A DNA stretch of 64,000 bases. Origin: Artocarpus heterophyllus. Its lineage: Eukaryota > Streptophyta > Magnoliopsida > Rosales > Moraceae. Numbering within the stretch: the first letter of the stretch is position 1; each line of letters starts with the position of its first letter. The stretch spans positions 16,579,770 through 16,643,769 of the forward strand of contig CM046333.1 in NCBI GenBank assembly GCA_025403435.1, read 5' to 3'. Position numbers and translations under genes: made by a program. Positions 50,601-62,035 of the stretch are shown piece by piece. Under the pieces are notes generated by a model. That model made no database searches. It saw nothing but the letters and a program-made list of their open reading frames with translations, and had not been told where the DNA came from.

Positions 50601-52303
50601 AAAAATGCTCAGAAAACCTGACGAAATCAGCTAGATGGCCACAGAAGTAGAAACATCGCCACTTGCCGGAGCCTTGAGGCCTCAACCTCAACTATTGAGT
50701 CATGATTCATGACGAAGGAAAGGGAAGAACTCTGCACATTATGTTAGACAGCAATGAGTTTTAAGAAATTAAATTTCGGTTTACCACCACGCACTGTCAG
50801 TGACTATTTGAGTCCTACCACTGTATAATTAGTGTCGATGCAAAGCGCAGCAATGTGAACCTTCTACAGACATCAGCAAAAATACTTACAAAACAATCAA
50901 TCAAGATCAAGAACACATACAAGTTCTTTGAGATTAGACAGTATTTAAACATAGACGGACCTCAAGAACTTGACACCATTCTTTTCCTGATAACTGCATA
51001 AAAAAGAAAAAGAAAAAAACAACAACGACAAAGATTAGCGAAACGGTACAATATTGGATGACGCTTATTTGATTTTGTTTGGCATCAAGTTTATCAGAGC
51101 GTAGAGTTAAAAGCAACAGGAAGTAGCAGTAGTGGGGTACAAAACGTATGTACTTCTTAAGTTGTTCATCCTAAAATCTCAACTCTCAAAAAGAGAAACA
51201 TCATCTAACCTTATGCAAAAGAATGTCAAAAGGACCTTGTTCTGAAAGAGGCCTGTTATGGTCAATAGCAACAAACAATATCCCCTTCTTTCTGCATCAC
51301 ATATAAAATTCATATAATTAATACAAAACAAAAGAAAAGGGAAAGAAATTCTACAACTGGAGACTGGTCAAACTTTGATGGAATTTCATTTGGCATTCAC
51401 ACAGGCATCTAGTTTTTGCAACAAGTCATACATATTCAAAAAGACTAATTTCATTTCAAGTACACAGACAATGTTGAATGAATACGTCATCAAAGTTTTT
51501 ATTGTCCAAGCAAATTTAGAATAAACAAGCAAATAAGTTATGTTACACAAATGAGTGAGAGAAAAGCACTTCAAAGAGCATAATATTTTCAGTAGGCTCA
51601 TTTTTTATGTTAAAAAAATTTTGCAGCTTTAAAAATGCTCATTTTAATTGACTGGAACAAGAAGAAAGGAAAAAAAAAAAAAAAAAAAAAGATTTCGTCT
51701 GTGAGTGAAATCATTACAATGGAAGTTTCTACGATTTTTCTTCCATTTTCTTGCAAGACAAACGAAAACGACATATGTACTAGAATATGCGATTTTCGAA
51801 TACGTTACACGCAACCGTAGCAAAGCAACCAAGCCGACGCCACAAATTAAATCCTCTTCGCACCAAGAAATACGATACAATCAGAACATTGGAAAAAAAA
51901 AATTGAATCTTGACAAATTTTTTTTCAACTTTTAACCTAGTAATTTTTACGGAGAATTCAAGGTTGTTGGTAGAAGAGGGATTAACGTTAAAAAAAAAAT
52001 AAAAAAAAAAAAGAAGAAGAAGAAGAAGAAGAAGAAGAAGCTTGAATAAAAATATTTTCCCAATTAATTTTTCTAGCCAAATTACCTAGCTAATCCTTCA
52101 AGCTTAGGCTGCAAAAAACTCTTCGTCTTCTTCGACGTGAGGGCGTATCCAACCACAACCATTGATCTCTTGTGGAAAGGAAACCCTCCGATTCCAATAC
52201 GACATCTCTGTTGTTCAGAATTAATCAATCCCTTTTCCTCCAAAGAATCTTCTTTTTCCTTCTCTTCTTCTTCTTCTTTATTGTACATCATTTCTTCACC
52301 CAT
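47669..52303 (-). CDS. ITPK: Inositol 1,3,4-trisphosphate 5/6-kinase (ITPK2/3 type), ten exons, one-base insertion in exon 7
   Basis: ITPKs are cytosolic/nuclear ATP-grasp kinases of the inositol polyphosphate and phytate pathway. Exons on the minus strand: 52303-52086, 51291-51210, 50993-50961, 49424-49304, 49179-49087, 48877-48758, 48665-48488, 48151-48096, 48005-47921, 47757-47669; every junction is GT-AG. Diagnostic blocks: [117 protein letters not shown], [14 protein letters not shown] and [19 protein letters not shown]. The exons total 1,075 nt, one more than a multiple of three. The extra C at 48503-48504 changes the expected DLDPGVA to DLGPRCC and creates TGA at the exon 7-8 junction. 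The predicted product has 281 residues instead of 357 and loses the C-terminal metal-binding D...D-x-N residues. The N terminus (residues 1-48) is an acidic, variable extension. Confidence 0.93.
48502..48505 (-). other. Frame-breaking extra base in ITPK exon 7
   Basis: The minus strand reads GATTTAGGACCCCGG, where the family consensus (D-L-D-P-G) needs GATTTAGACCCCGG. Reading frame before and after is otherwise intact and splice sites are canonical. Confidence 0.75.
52014..52039. repeat. (GAA)n microsatellite in ITPK intron 1
   Basis: About eight AAG/GAA triplets, CTT-rich on the sense strand, some 50-70 bases downstream of the exon 1 donor (GTAATT at 52085). Confidence 0.85.
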
Positions 52304-52524
52304 CCAAACAAACAACAAACAAAATTTTCTCGCAACAAAAGCACTTTCTCGGAAAATTTTTCAAATTTCGGTTACGCGAAGAAGAGGAAAGAATCAAACC
52401 CGAGAGAAGGAGAGAATGAGTGGATTGTATTCTTCCCGCAATGGAATTTCGGAGATCAAAAACAGAAATCGAAGACAGAAGGCGGAGAGAGGAAAAAAAA
52501 ACGTGATAATGTCACTCCGAGGGG

Positions 52525-52535
52525 TTATTTTATAG
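52525..52535 (-). promoter_or_regulatory. TATA box of the ITPK gene
   Basis: The minus strand reads CTATAAAATAA about 225 bp upstream of the first ATG (52303). It is followed by a CT-rich leader (TCCTCTCTCCGCC). A start about 30 bases downstream would give a 5' leader of about 190 nt. Confidence 0.6.
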
Positions 52536-52850
52536 TGGTGGTGAGGGAGAATAAAATAGGAAGATTGGTGTAAAATTCCCAAGGAAATAAAGAAGAACAA
52601 AAGGACAACTAGAATAAAAAAAGATTTTTTTTTAAGCTTGAAGTCCTAAAACTTATTGACCTTTTTGCATTTAAGAGTTTGTGTTAAAAATTTTCACCCC
52701 TACATCTCAAGCTCTCATTTTCTTAATTTTTTGGGTCTTTATTTTAAATTTTAGACAATTGGCTATCCCAAAACTCACTTTCATATGTTGCTCACAAAAA
52801 AAAAAAAAAATCTCTTTCTTTTTTGTCAAGCCCAAAAAACTTGTTATAAA

Positions 52851-53312
52851 TAATTGTGTACTTATACTTTTCAATTTTAATTATTTTTTAATTTATCCAT
52901 ATCTTTTTAAAATCTACAAAGTATCATTTGAATTTAAAAAAAGTTGTTTCAATTTTATCTCTTATAAACTTTTTAGATAAAAAAAATAGAGATAAGATGA
53001 AAATATCTTTAATCAGGCTGAATTTTTTTTAAAATTTCTTGAGAAAAATTTTTAAAATTTAACATTATTATTTAAAAAGCCATAAACTTAATTTTTTTTT
53101 CAAATTTTAATTTTTTTACGATTTTTTATGTTTTCAATATATAAAATATTTTCATAACTTTTTAAGAATAGTGTTGTTGTTATGCACAATTTTTCTATTC
53201 ATGTAAAAAAATTAAAATAAGTTTTTTTAAATTCAAAAAATACTTTTGTAGTTTTTAAAAACTAAAAGACATTTAAGAAATGGCTAAAACTATAAGGTAT
53301 AGTTATGTAATT
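52851..53312. mobile_element. MITE-like element, family B, copy 1
   Basis: The left end TTATACTTTTCAATTTTAAT is inverted at the right end (reverse complement ACTATACCTTATAGTTTTAG). It is about 460 bp, AT-rich and non-coding. The same arrangement recurs at 58093-58560, so these ends define a short inverted-repeat element family. Confidence 0.5.
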
Positions 53313-53787
53313 AAACCCAACGGATACATGAAAAGAGCTCAAAAAATTGTCATCTTTTAACTTTTATTAAATAAATAGAAATTATGGGGCAAAAATAAAT
53401 TTAATTTTGCATGGGTTATAATCAGTTCATTTAATTGTTATTTTTACTCTAAAAAGAATTACATCAAAATAAATTCATTTAATCAACAAATAACAATGAA
53501 TCGAGTTATAAGGTATCATTAAACTCAACATCGTGTAACGTATGCTTACTCGTGACTAATATCTTCTTATTAATATGGCTAATGTTTTAAAGCTTTTACC
53601 CTTTTTTCATAAGTAAGTTGTGATTATATTGTTCCCTCAAAAACCAAAAAAAAAAAAGTTGTCATTATATTTTTATAAACTAAAAGAGAACATAATAATT
53701 ATGTCAAGGACAACGAAATTTCCTATAAAAGAACAAGTTACTTTAAATATTGAGCTATAACAACGTTCAACGAAAAAAATTAATGTG

Positions 53788-53960
53788 GTGTTTGGAAGGG
53801 TGGTGGGATCCGTTGGTTATAAACACTTTTATTGTAGCATGTGAGAGCTTTACATTATAGCATTTTTTAATTGTTACTGTAGCATGTGAGAGCTTTACAC
53901 TCTTTATAACTGAGTTTGTGATGGGAACCGTGGTTCCCACCACTCAGCCAAACAACCGGT
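53788..53960. mobile_element. MITE-like element, family A, copy 1
   Basis: Inverted ends: TGTTTGGAAGGGTGGTGGGA at left, reverse complement of the right end TGTTTGGCTGAGTGGTGGGA. It is about 170 bp with two internal copies of GTAGCATGTGAGAGCTTTAC starting near 53834 and 53879, 45 bp apart. It closes with the hairpin TGGGAACCGTGGTTCCCA. Non-coding. Confidence 0.7.
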
Positions 53961-54934
53961 TAAAGAATTAAGGCAATGATGCTAAAATAGTAGGTGAGAA
54001 GTTGTCATAATTTTTAAAATAGGAACCTAAATGTCAAAAGCATAAGATTTTGAGGAACAATAATCTAAATTTTTAGAACACATTCAATCAAATGTCAAAA
54101 TCAAAAAGCTTGAAGACTTTTGGTGCAAAAAACTCTAAAAAATAGGACTTTTTACAAGAATGCCTACAAATTGGTTTACATAGATTGAGAGTCCATGGAT
54201 TGGGAAAATTCTAATGCGAAGCTAATATATGAATCCCCTAATTTAACTCGAAAACATCAAATTTTACGGATTAAATTTCATGAATGATTGGTGAGCCTTT
54301 AACTTATTAAAAAACTAGAAATTAAAATTGACATAACATAATATAATGTAGTATAGTTCAACAAAATCGAAATCCAACATATTACGACTCAATCAAATGC
54401 AAATATTTAATAATAAACTAAATTATTATATTACAATCTATTGCAAGAAACAAGTCTTTGCGTGGTAAGCTTTAGGCTAGTAAAAGGTGAATGAGTAAAT
54501 GATGTTTGGGCTTCATATATAGTTAGGTTGTGCTTTTCCTCTTTTTCAATTAACATAAATTATGGTGTACTCTGTAGATTTATATATCCGTTTAAAAAGT
54601 TCTATACATGTAAATTTATATATTATTTATATAGTTTAAATTTACGGATTACACGAATTAAAAAATGCTTAATTCATAATCTAATCTATACATATTAAAT
54701 TGAGAAAACCTCAATGTAATACCAATCTATATTATTCATAATCTAATCTAATCTACTGAATTGGATTAAACGATTAGAAATAGATTAACATATTCTATGA
54801 ACACCTCTCCCTTTTAACAATAATATGAAAGGACTTGAGTTATAACTTAGGAAAATTCACATAAATGCCACTTTTTTACACTCAATTTTTATTTATGCTA
54901 TAAAATAAATTATTAGTTACACATGTCTAATTGG

Positions 54935-55165
54935 AACGTTTCAACATATCCCATGAGGACATTCCACTTCCCACATGTCCCACTGGGATTTTTTTCAATG
55001 TTTTGATGAAACATTTCTACACATCACTGTGGAACATTTCCACATGTCCTCGAATGACATTTCGAAAACCTCCCAAATGTCTCGTAGGGACATATGGCGG
55101 GACACTCCAAAAACCTTGGGGACATTTTCACATGTTCAGCCTTCCACGTGTCTTGCCGTGACATC
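54935..55165. repeat. Degenerate tandem repeat built on GACATTTCCACATGTCC
   Basis: About eight diverged units of 20-33 bp, each starting near G-A-C-A-T or G-A-A-C-A-T and many ending in ACATGTCC-like phrases. Clear cases are near 54957, 55032, 55055, 55088 and 55120. A 76-codon frame runs through it only because the units lack stops. Confidence 0.55.
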
Positions 55166-56078
55166 TAAACAAAAAAAAACAAAAACAAACACCACAACCA
55201 AAAAAAAAAAAACACAAACGTAAGCAAAAACAAAAATAGAAACAGAAATACAAAAAGGCAAAAAAAAAAAAAGAAAAAGAAAATACAACCAGATAACAAC
55301 ACCCTTGCCTACTTCCCGCCACTGCCGGCGATCATGGCCACCACACGTCCTCCGACAACAATAAGAGGAGAGAGAAAGGAGAGAGAAAAAAGAAAGTATA
55401 CAGGAAAAATGTGAAGAGAGAGAAAGGGAGAATCAGGAAAAAAAAGAATTGAAAAAAATTGTGGCATTAATTTTTTGGCCATTAAAAAATTAATGTTGTA
55501 AATGCACAGCATAATATGTGATTTACGCTATAACTTAATAGATGAAAGGGCCTTTTTAGGAATTTGGATTTTTATATAATTAAGTAGGGAGGGGATATGG
55601 TGGATGATATGGTGAGGGTGACCATTCTACGATCACAATCCATGGACATGCTTTGGTCGTCTTGTGGTTTTCCCTTTGTAATTTGTTTCTTCCGAGTTCC
55701 AATAATATTACCCGTTATTCATCAAATTACTAGCGCACATAACACATTGCTTTATATTCGTGCAACACTATGCATATAAAATAATAATTGCTTTTCCTAC
55801 AGAACTTATGACTTTAGAGCCGTCATATATGATATTTTCTTGAAGGTGGGCTATCGATCAATTAGGGTTAACAAAAGTTGTTCATGTACTTCATACCAAA
55901 TTTTTTATTTTGGTCTCTGATATATAAACGCTCCAAAATTAATCTCGGATGTATCTTGATTTGATGAAGTTGTTGTGTCATCAACTGATTATTAAAATAA
56001 TGAGTCAATGACCGAAAATAATACACGAGTTGTGCACGAAGTTAGGCAATTTGATTATGAAGTGGGTTGTAAATATAC

Positions 56079-56267
56079 TTAGTGTTTGGAAGAGTGGTGA
56101 GAATCGCTGGTTAGAACCACTTTTATTGTAGCATAGGAGAGCTTTTACACTGTAGCAATTTTTTTTATATATAATTGTTACTGTAGCATATGATAGCTTT
56201 ACACTGTTCATAACTGAGTTTGTATTGAGAAACGTGGTTCCCACCACTCAACCAAATAGCCACTAAG
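56079..56267. mobile_element. MITE-like element, family A, copy 2
   Basis: Ends CTTAGTGTTTGGAAGAGTGG and (reverse complement of right) CTTAGTGGCTATTTGGTTGA. Internal doubled phrase GTAGCATAGGAGAGCTTTTA and GTAGCATATGATAGCTTTAC, 55 bp apart. About 80% identical to the copy at 53788 by eye. Confidence 0.7.
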
Positions 56268-57159
56268 AATTCTATCAAATGTTGAAACATACATTCAGAA
56301 AGCTCTAGTACACACACTATAAATGACATATAACAATAACATAATATGAGCTCATGCCAAATCAATTTTCAATTAGTTAATAGTGACATGTCCTATATTA
56401 CATGTCACTCTTAAATAGTACATGGATAACACGGGATTATACTTTTATGTAGTTTTAATGTGATGACTCATTTTGTCACACCAAGATAGATTGGAGTTGG
56501 TTTTGAATTGGTTCAAACATCAAGGATCAAGACAAGATTTAAGGTAAAATTTGGGGACCATTCATGAAATTTATGTAACTAATTAGTTCGTATCTAAGAT
56601 ACTTGTAAATATATTGATATTTTCAATTACGAGTGAGAAGCATGTGTCCTCACGTGCATTCCTTACATTTTTCATACAATGATGTAATTTTTTTTTTTCC
56701 TAAAATTTAGTCTATCTATCATTCTCCTCATAGTTTACGTTTGTAAAAAAAAAAAAATAAATAAGCAAAGAATATTTGAAAGAAAAACAAGCTTTTAGTG
56801 ATCAAAATTAGATAGTAAAGTATTTATGTAGACAATATACAAAGGGATTTGAGAGGGTTATAAAACAAAAATGTTTAGGCAGACAGACATTTGAGAAGAG
56901 CAATTAGGGAAAAACATTTATGAGAGCAACAATTAGGAAAAAAATTGGCCACAAGAAAAATGTTTGAATAATTATACATTTGACAAAAATTATATTAATA
57001 TGAGTATATCAACAGAAAAAAGTTAAATAAGATTAGTTTGAAAACATAACATTTAAAATTAAACAAAAAATAAATAAATGGATCAAGATGTATGTTTCTA
57101 TCAAAATATACATTTTGGTCAAATGCGTGTGAAACAGAGAAAATGTTTAAACAAATAAA

Positions 57160-57161
<2 letters not shown>

Positions 57162-57201
<40 letters not shown>
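57162..57201. repeat. (TA)n microsatellite
   Basis: About 20 dinucleotide units without interruption. Confidence 0.95.
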
Positions 57202-57203
<2 letters not shown>

Positions 57204-58092
57204 TAAAAAAGTAGTTAGAAAAATAGTATTGAAGATTAATTACGTGATACTATTTAATGAAAATAGCAATTGAGAAGGAACACATCAATACATATATATG
57301 TGTATATATTTAGGTCGAGGCATATATGGGAAAAATTTTTTCAATTCATGACACAGATAATAGTTGAAAGTGTCACCTAGAAAAAATTTGTAGGTAGAGA
57401 AATATTTGAGAACCAAAATGACAAAATAGAAAGGTTGAAATAAAAAAAATGAATGAAACTTAAAGGTTATGATTGAAAAATAGTAATAAGATTGGATGTA
57501 AAATGATATGAAAGAAGATCACGACTGATAAGATTGTAATAATATTTCAAAAGTTATAAAATATTGTAAAATAGGGATGAATTAGAACAAAAAAAGAATT
57601 TGACGATACACATTAAAAAAATTTGATAAGGTGAATTTGAAATATATAATTTATGAAGAAAGCAATAAAAAGGCATAAAAGTGAGAAGAAAAAAAAAGGG
57701 GTTAAAGATGCGAATATAAAAAGGAAAGAGGATAAAAAAGCAAGAAGTAAAAGAAAAAAAAAAGAAAAAAGGGTCGACCATGTGTAATCCCCATACACAA
57801 AAGCATTTTCACGTTTTTAGAAGAAAAAAAGTATTTGATGATATATACATATTTAAAAATAATTTAATAAGGTGAATCTAAAAATATACAAGCCATTAGG
57901 AGGAAAACAAAAAAAAAAAAGCATAATGCAAATAAAAAAAAAAAAAAGAGAGGACAAAAAGATAATAATAACCACGCGTAATCGTCACATGCGAAAGTGT
58001 TTTTATGCTTTTACTATAACCACGCCTAATAAAAGTAGTTTTGTGCTTTGATATAATAAAGATAAAGATAACGATAATGTAATAAATTTTTA

Positions 58093-58560
58093 GAGTTAAT
58101 TATATAGCTATACTTTTAAATTTTAATTATTTTGAAATTATTTTTTCTATTTTAACAAACTATAAATGTATCTTTTAAAAAAACTTGTTTCAATTATATC
58201 TTTAGCATACTTTTTGGACAAAATAATATAGAGATAAAACAAACATACCATTAATTAGATCGAATTTGTTTCAAAAATATATTTTTCTTCTTGAGTAAAA
58301 TTTTTAAAAAATATTTTAACATTCAAAAAACTATAAATCTTGACATCATTTTTTAAAAAAAAACTTGATGCTTTGTTTTAGGATTTTGTTCTATAAGATA
58401 TCTTTCATAGCCCTTAAAAGGTAATTATATTCTTTTGTTTAATTTTTTTTATTTATAAGAATGCAACTGAAACAAGTTTTTTAAATTCAAAGAATACCTT
58501 TATAGTTTATAAAAACAGATGGATAAATTAAAGAATAGTTAAAATTAAGGTGTATAATTA
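58093..58560. mobile_element. MITE-like element, family B, copy 2
   Basis: Aligns to 52851-53312 along its length (GAGATAAAA, TTGAGTAAAATTTTT, TTTATAAAAACA phrases). The left end GCTATACTTTTAAATTTTAA is inverted at the right end (reverse complement ATTATACACCTTAATTTTAA). It abuts the LTR fragment that starts at 58562. Confidence 0.5.
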
Positions 58561-58561
58561 T

Positions 58562-59013
58562 TGTTGGGGAAAATCTTCACGATGAGAAAACCGTCTGAAA
58601 TTTATACCCTCTTTAAACCGAGTACCCGAACAGGTTGGCTGAAAAGTCCAATCCGACCAAGATCTGTCCAACTAGGGACCCGTCCGACCAGGACAGGATC
58701 TGTCTGACCAGGATTCGTTTGAGCAGGATCTGTCTGACTTACCCAAAGACCACCACGTGGCACCATCTCGACCCTCCGTTGGGCAGTCCACCTTCTCCGG
58801 AGATCATGACACTTGTTGCTAGACACCTGGGTTACGGACCAAACCGGTCCATACCCGAATCAAGCTAAACTATATAAATAGGAGCATCAACTCCACCACA
58901 AAGGTACAGACATTCTTCTATTGCCTACTCTACCTCTCCCTTAGCTCTTCCTGGTCAGAACACTGACTTGAGCGTCGGAGTACTCTTAGCAGGCACCAAA
59001 CCGGACTTGTACA
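58562..59013 (+). mobile_element. Truncated or solo LTR of a Ty3/Gypsy (Tat/Ogre-like) element
   Basis: Starts TGTTGGGGAAAATC. It contains the promoter TATATAAATAGG at about 58871-58882, then TTGCCTACTCTACC and the phrase GACTTGAGCGTCGGAGTACT, characteristic of the 3' part of Tat-lineage LTRs as I remember them. It ends near CGGACTTGTACA. Within it GATCTGTCTGAC and variants recur four times between 58660 and 58740. No coding region or second LTR is nearby, and no target duplication was found. Confidence 0.55.
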
Positions 59014-59382
59014 TAAGAATGTACGACAATGATCACAGTAAATACCACATGTTCATGGTTAGGTTATATAAGACACACAGGGAATTACAAAGTACATATT
59101 GTTTATATATACACTGTAGACTATATATATATACATATGTACAAATATTATATGCAAATTATTCCGTCTAAACTTACAGGAATTAATTCGGCTCACAACA
59201 GTAAAATAGCAACAACTTTTAAGTATCGTGGTGATCATGACAGAAGATAGCATACGAAGGCATGTACTTGTCTAAGTGATAAAAGCAAAAAAAATATATA
59301 TATATATATATATATATATTATTTTTATATTATTAACAAAAAAAATGTTATATTCATATTATATTACATAACCGTGTGCCCA

Positions 59383-59425
<43 letters not shown>

Positions 59426-60845
59426 ATACATTTATGTATGATGTACACAGAAAGAGAGACGCGTCTTGCACAAGAAGTCTACATGGATTTGGATAAGATT
59501 TACATATATGAATGCATAGACAAATGTTTTTTTTTTTTTTTTTTTTTGTGGATAGATATGTATGAATGGAGAGACGGGAGGGCAAAACGTATTTTAATAT
59601 TGTAAAAAAAAAGTAAATAAAATGAGATATAAAATTTTGATAAAAACGAAACATTATTTTAAGAGTTAGAATATATCATAAAATTTTATATGCAATTGAA
59701 CGAAAAAAGTTTAGGGGGACACACCCTCGTTTTTTTTTTTAGCTCCGTTCTTGTTATATATATATATATAAACACATGAATAAATATATAGCCAAGGTGA
59801 TGTTTGAAAATTAGTTATGGCTGGGGTGTGTCATTTTCAACTTTCAAGCCCAAAATAAAGTGGATAAAATAAGAAAAGAAGAAGAGATGAAAAGAAGATA
59901 TGTTGTGTCTGACTCACGCACATAATCCAGGTTGATGGGTAGATAGAGGATTGATGCGAATATTGTGTTCGTTGCGCATAGTTCTGGTGGTTAAGCCTTA
60001 TCTTATGCAGAAGCCACCATTAAAGTTTAAGCATGGTCCTCACTAAGGATACTTTTGGTTTTTTTTTTTTTTTAACTTTTTCTTTTTGAAAAAATGACAA
60101 AGATTCACCACTTCTGTGATCCACAGGTGGCCGACCAACACAACTTTTATTTGCAATATAATGTCCAATAATTTTCTAAAGGTCGTGTAAAGCTCAAAGA
60201 TTTAATTCATGCATATGCATGATTATCATATTGTAGATGCAGACAAATTTGGACACATGGAAAACATTACTAGCTAGCTACGAATTATTTCATAATATAT
60301 ATATATATATATATACATTAATGATTATTGTTTTAAAAATGTATGTTTTAACGATAATTAATAATGTAACATGATAAGAATTTAATATTATTAATTATCA
60401 TAAATTTTTTAATCAACTATCCACTCAATTACAACCATTTAATTTATATCAAACAGCTAATAATAACAATACTCATTAGAAATATAACTGTTAAATCCAC
60501 TTAAGAGTAGAGAATTCAAATTCTACCTTGTAGTGGAATCAAGTGCGGTAATATCGTTAGGCTATGCTTACAACCATGTATCTAGAACCACAAAAAGTGT
60601 ATGAGATCAAGTTTCAATACCAATTTTAACTGTTATAATATAAAACTTTCACATGTTATAATACAAAATAAAAATATATTATAATATAAATTTTTCATAT
60701 AAATTTAGTTCAAAAGTTTTAATTTGGTTACAAAACACTTGATTTTATGATAAATGTGGTTAAAAAGGTTGTAGTTGACTCGAGTATTTTGTCGTGGCTC
60801 TAATATTGTCGAAAGTTGGTGAAGTGTAGTAGTCATGGCTCAGGA
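59014..60845. other. Gene-free DNA with long (TA)n runs
   Basis: (TA)n at 59294-59319, 59384-59419, 59757-59770 and 60294-60315. A T-run of 20 is at 59528-59547. No gene supported. Confidence 0.6.
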
Positions 60846-61106
60846 TCAAAAGTTTGTGATAGGTTCATCATGTTCTTCTGTTCTAACACCACCATGGGGC
60901 AGGAAAGTCAAAGAATACATATGATACACACCATTTTTAGGTACTAAATAGATGTAGAAGTGCTCATTGTCGATTGGAGCCAATTGTGTTGTGTCAATGT
61001 CAGTGTCATCGTCGTGTTTAGAAGGCATTGAAGTGCACAAAAAACACGAGTGAAATATATCATTCACAAAAGAAAAGAAAAGAGCGCCTCCAACTAGATG
61101 GCACAA
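60846..61106 (-). pseudogene. Possible coding relic, unrecognised
   Basis: An 86-codon minus frame whose second half (KHDDDTDIDTTQLAPIDNEH and YIYLVPKNGVYHMYSLTFLP) has a protein-like composition, unlike the surrounding AT-rich DNA. An internal ATG gives a start at MPSKHDDD. No family recognised; it could be an exon fragment or chance. Confidence 0.25.
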
Positions 61107-61211
61107 AATAATTCTCTATTATTATTATTATGCTTCCCTTTGATCCTCCATTTTCAAAGTTCTTTGAGGGTTCAGGGGCAGATGCTGCCACCTGGCCTCT
61201 AAAATTTGTTA

Positions 61212-62035
61212 AGGGGCGTTTGGTTTAATTTTAGAGAAGTTTTCTCCTATTTTCAAAACACAAAAAACAAAAATAAAAATAGAAACCCGCTCGGTTTTAT
61301 TTTGGGGCCAACATTTTTCAAAACATTTTTGAAACTTTCCAAAAAAAAAATGCACAAAAGTTGAAAACAAAAAAAAGTTGTTTTTTTTTTTTTTTTTTCT
61401 TTCCTCAAAACCAATCCATCGAAGCTTCCCTCGCCTGTGCAACTTACATCACCAGAGCAGGTTACCTTGCTGGAGCCCAACCTCACTGGAGCGCCACCCA
61501 CCACTCTGCTCGCGACAGGAGGGAGGCTCGTGCCACCAATGCTCGCGATGGGAGGGAGTCACGACAGGAAGCTTCATTTGGATCTCAACGAGAAGGGAAG
61601 CTTACGACAAGAGGGGGCTCGCGACGGGAAGGGGCTTGTGACGAGAAGGGAAGCGCGGATCTCGACAGGAAGGGAAGCTCATGACAGATCTCACGACGGG
61701 AAGGGAAGCTCATTGGAGGCTACCAGCCACCCACGACAACCCTGCTTCGCACGGATCTCGTCGTTGCTACTGTCCGGGCCTCACCAAGGCAGAGGAAGAA
61801 GGAGGATGAGATCCACTTAGATTTTTATTAGTATTACATTAATTAATTAGTATTATCAAAATTAAATTGAATATTAATAATTTTTTACTAAAAATATTTT
61901 GTTTTTAAAAATATATCACCATATACAGCTAAACACAATTTCAAAAACAGTTTTAGCATATTTTTTAAAATATTATCCCTTTTAGATTTTTTTAAAAATC
62001 AAAACCATCTTAAAAAAACACTACCACCAAACAGT
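61212..62035. mobile_element. Putative Mutator-like non-autonomous element with GC-rich cargo
   Basis: Left end GGGGCGTTTGGTTTAATTTT; reverse complement of the right end GACTGTTTGGTGGTAGTGTT. The flanking arms are AT-rich, with runs of TTTTTAAAA-type sequence. Between 61410 and 61815 lies a GC-rich segment with diverged tandem units of CGACGGGAAGGGAAGCTC type. Three frames are open for about 90-127 codons across it, as expected of a GC-rich repeat. No transposase. Confidence 0.45.

Larger units (their letters stand above)
52600..58560. other. Gene-free repeat-rich DNA
   Basis: No gene seen between the ITPK promoter and the LTR fragment. It contains two MITE pairs and a degenerate tandem repeat (listed separately), a (CA/AAAAC)-rich stretch at 55165-55260, and a (TA)n run at 57162-57201. 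Short frames here come from A-rich or T-rich low complexity. Confidence 0.5.

Noticed and set aside
61361..61820. Three overlapping frames of 87-127 codons
   Set aside because: They arise from a GC-rich tandem repeat read in all three frames; none has a domain.
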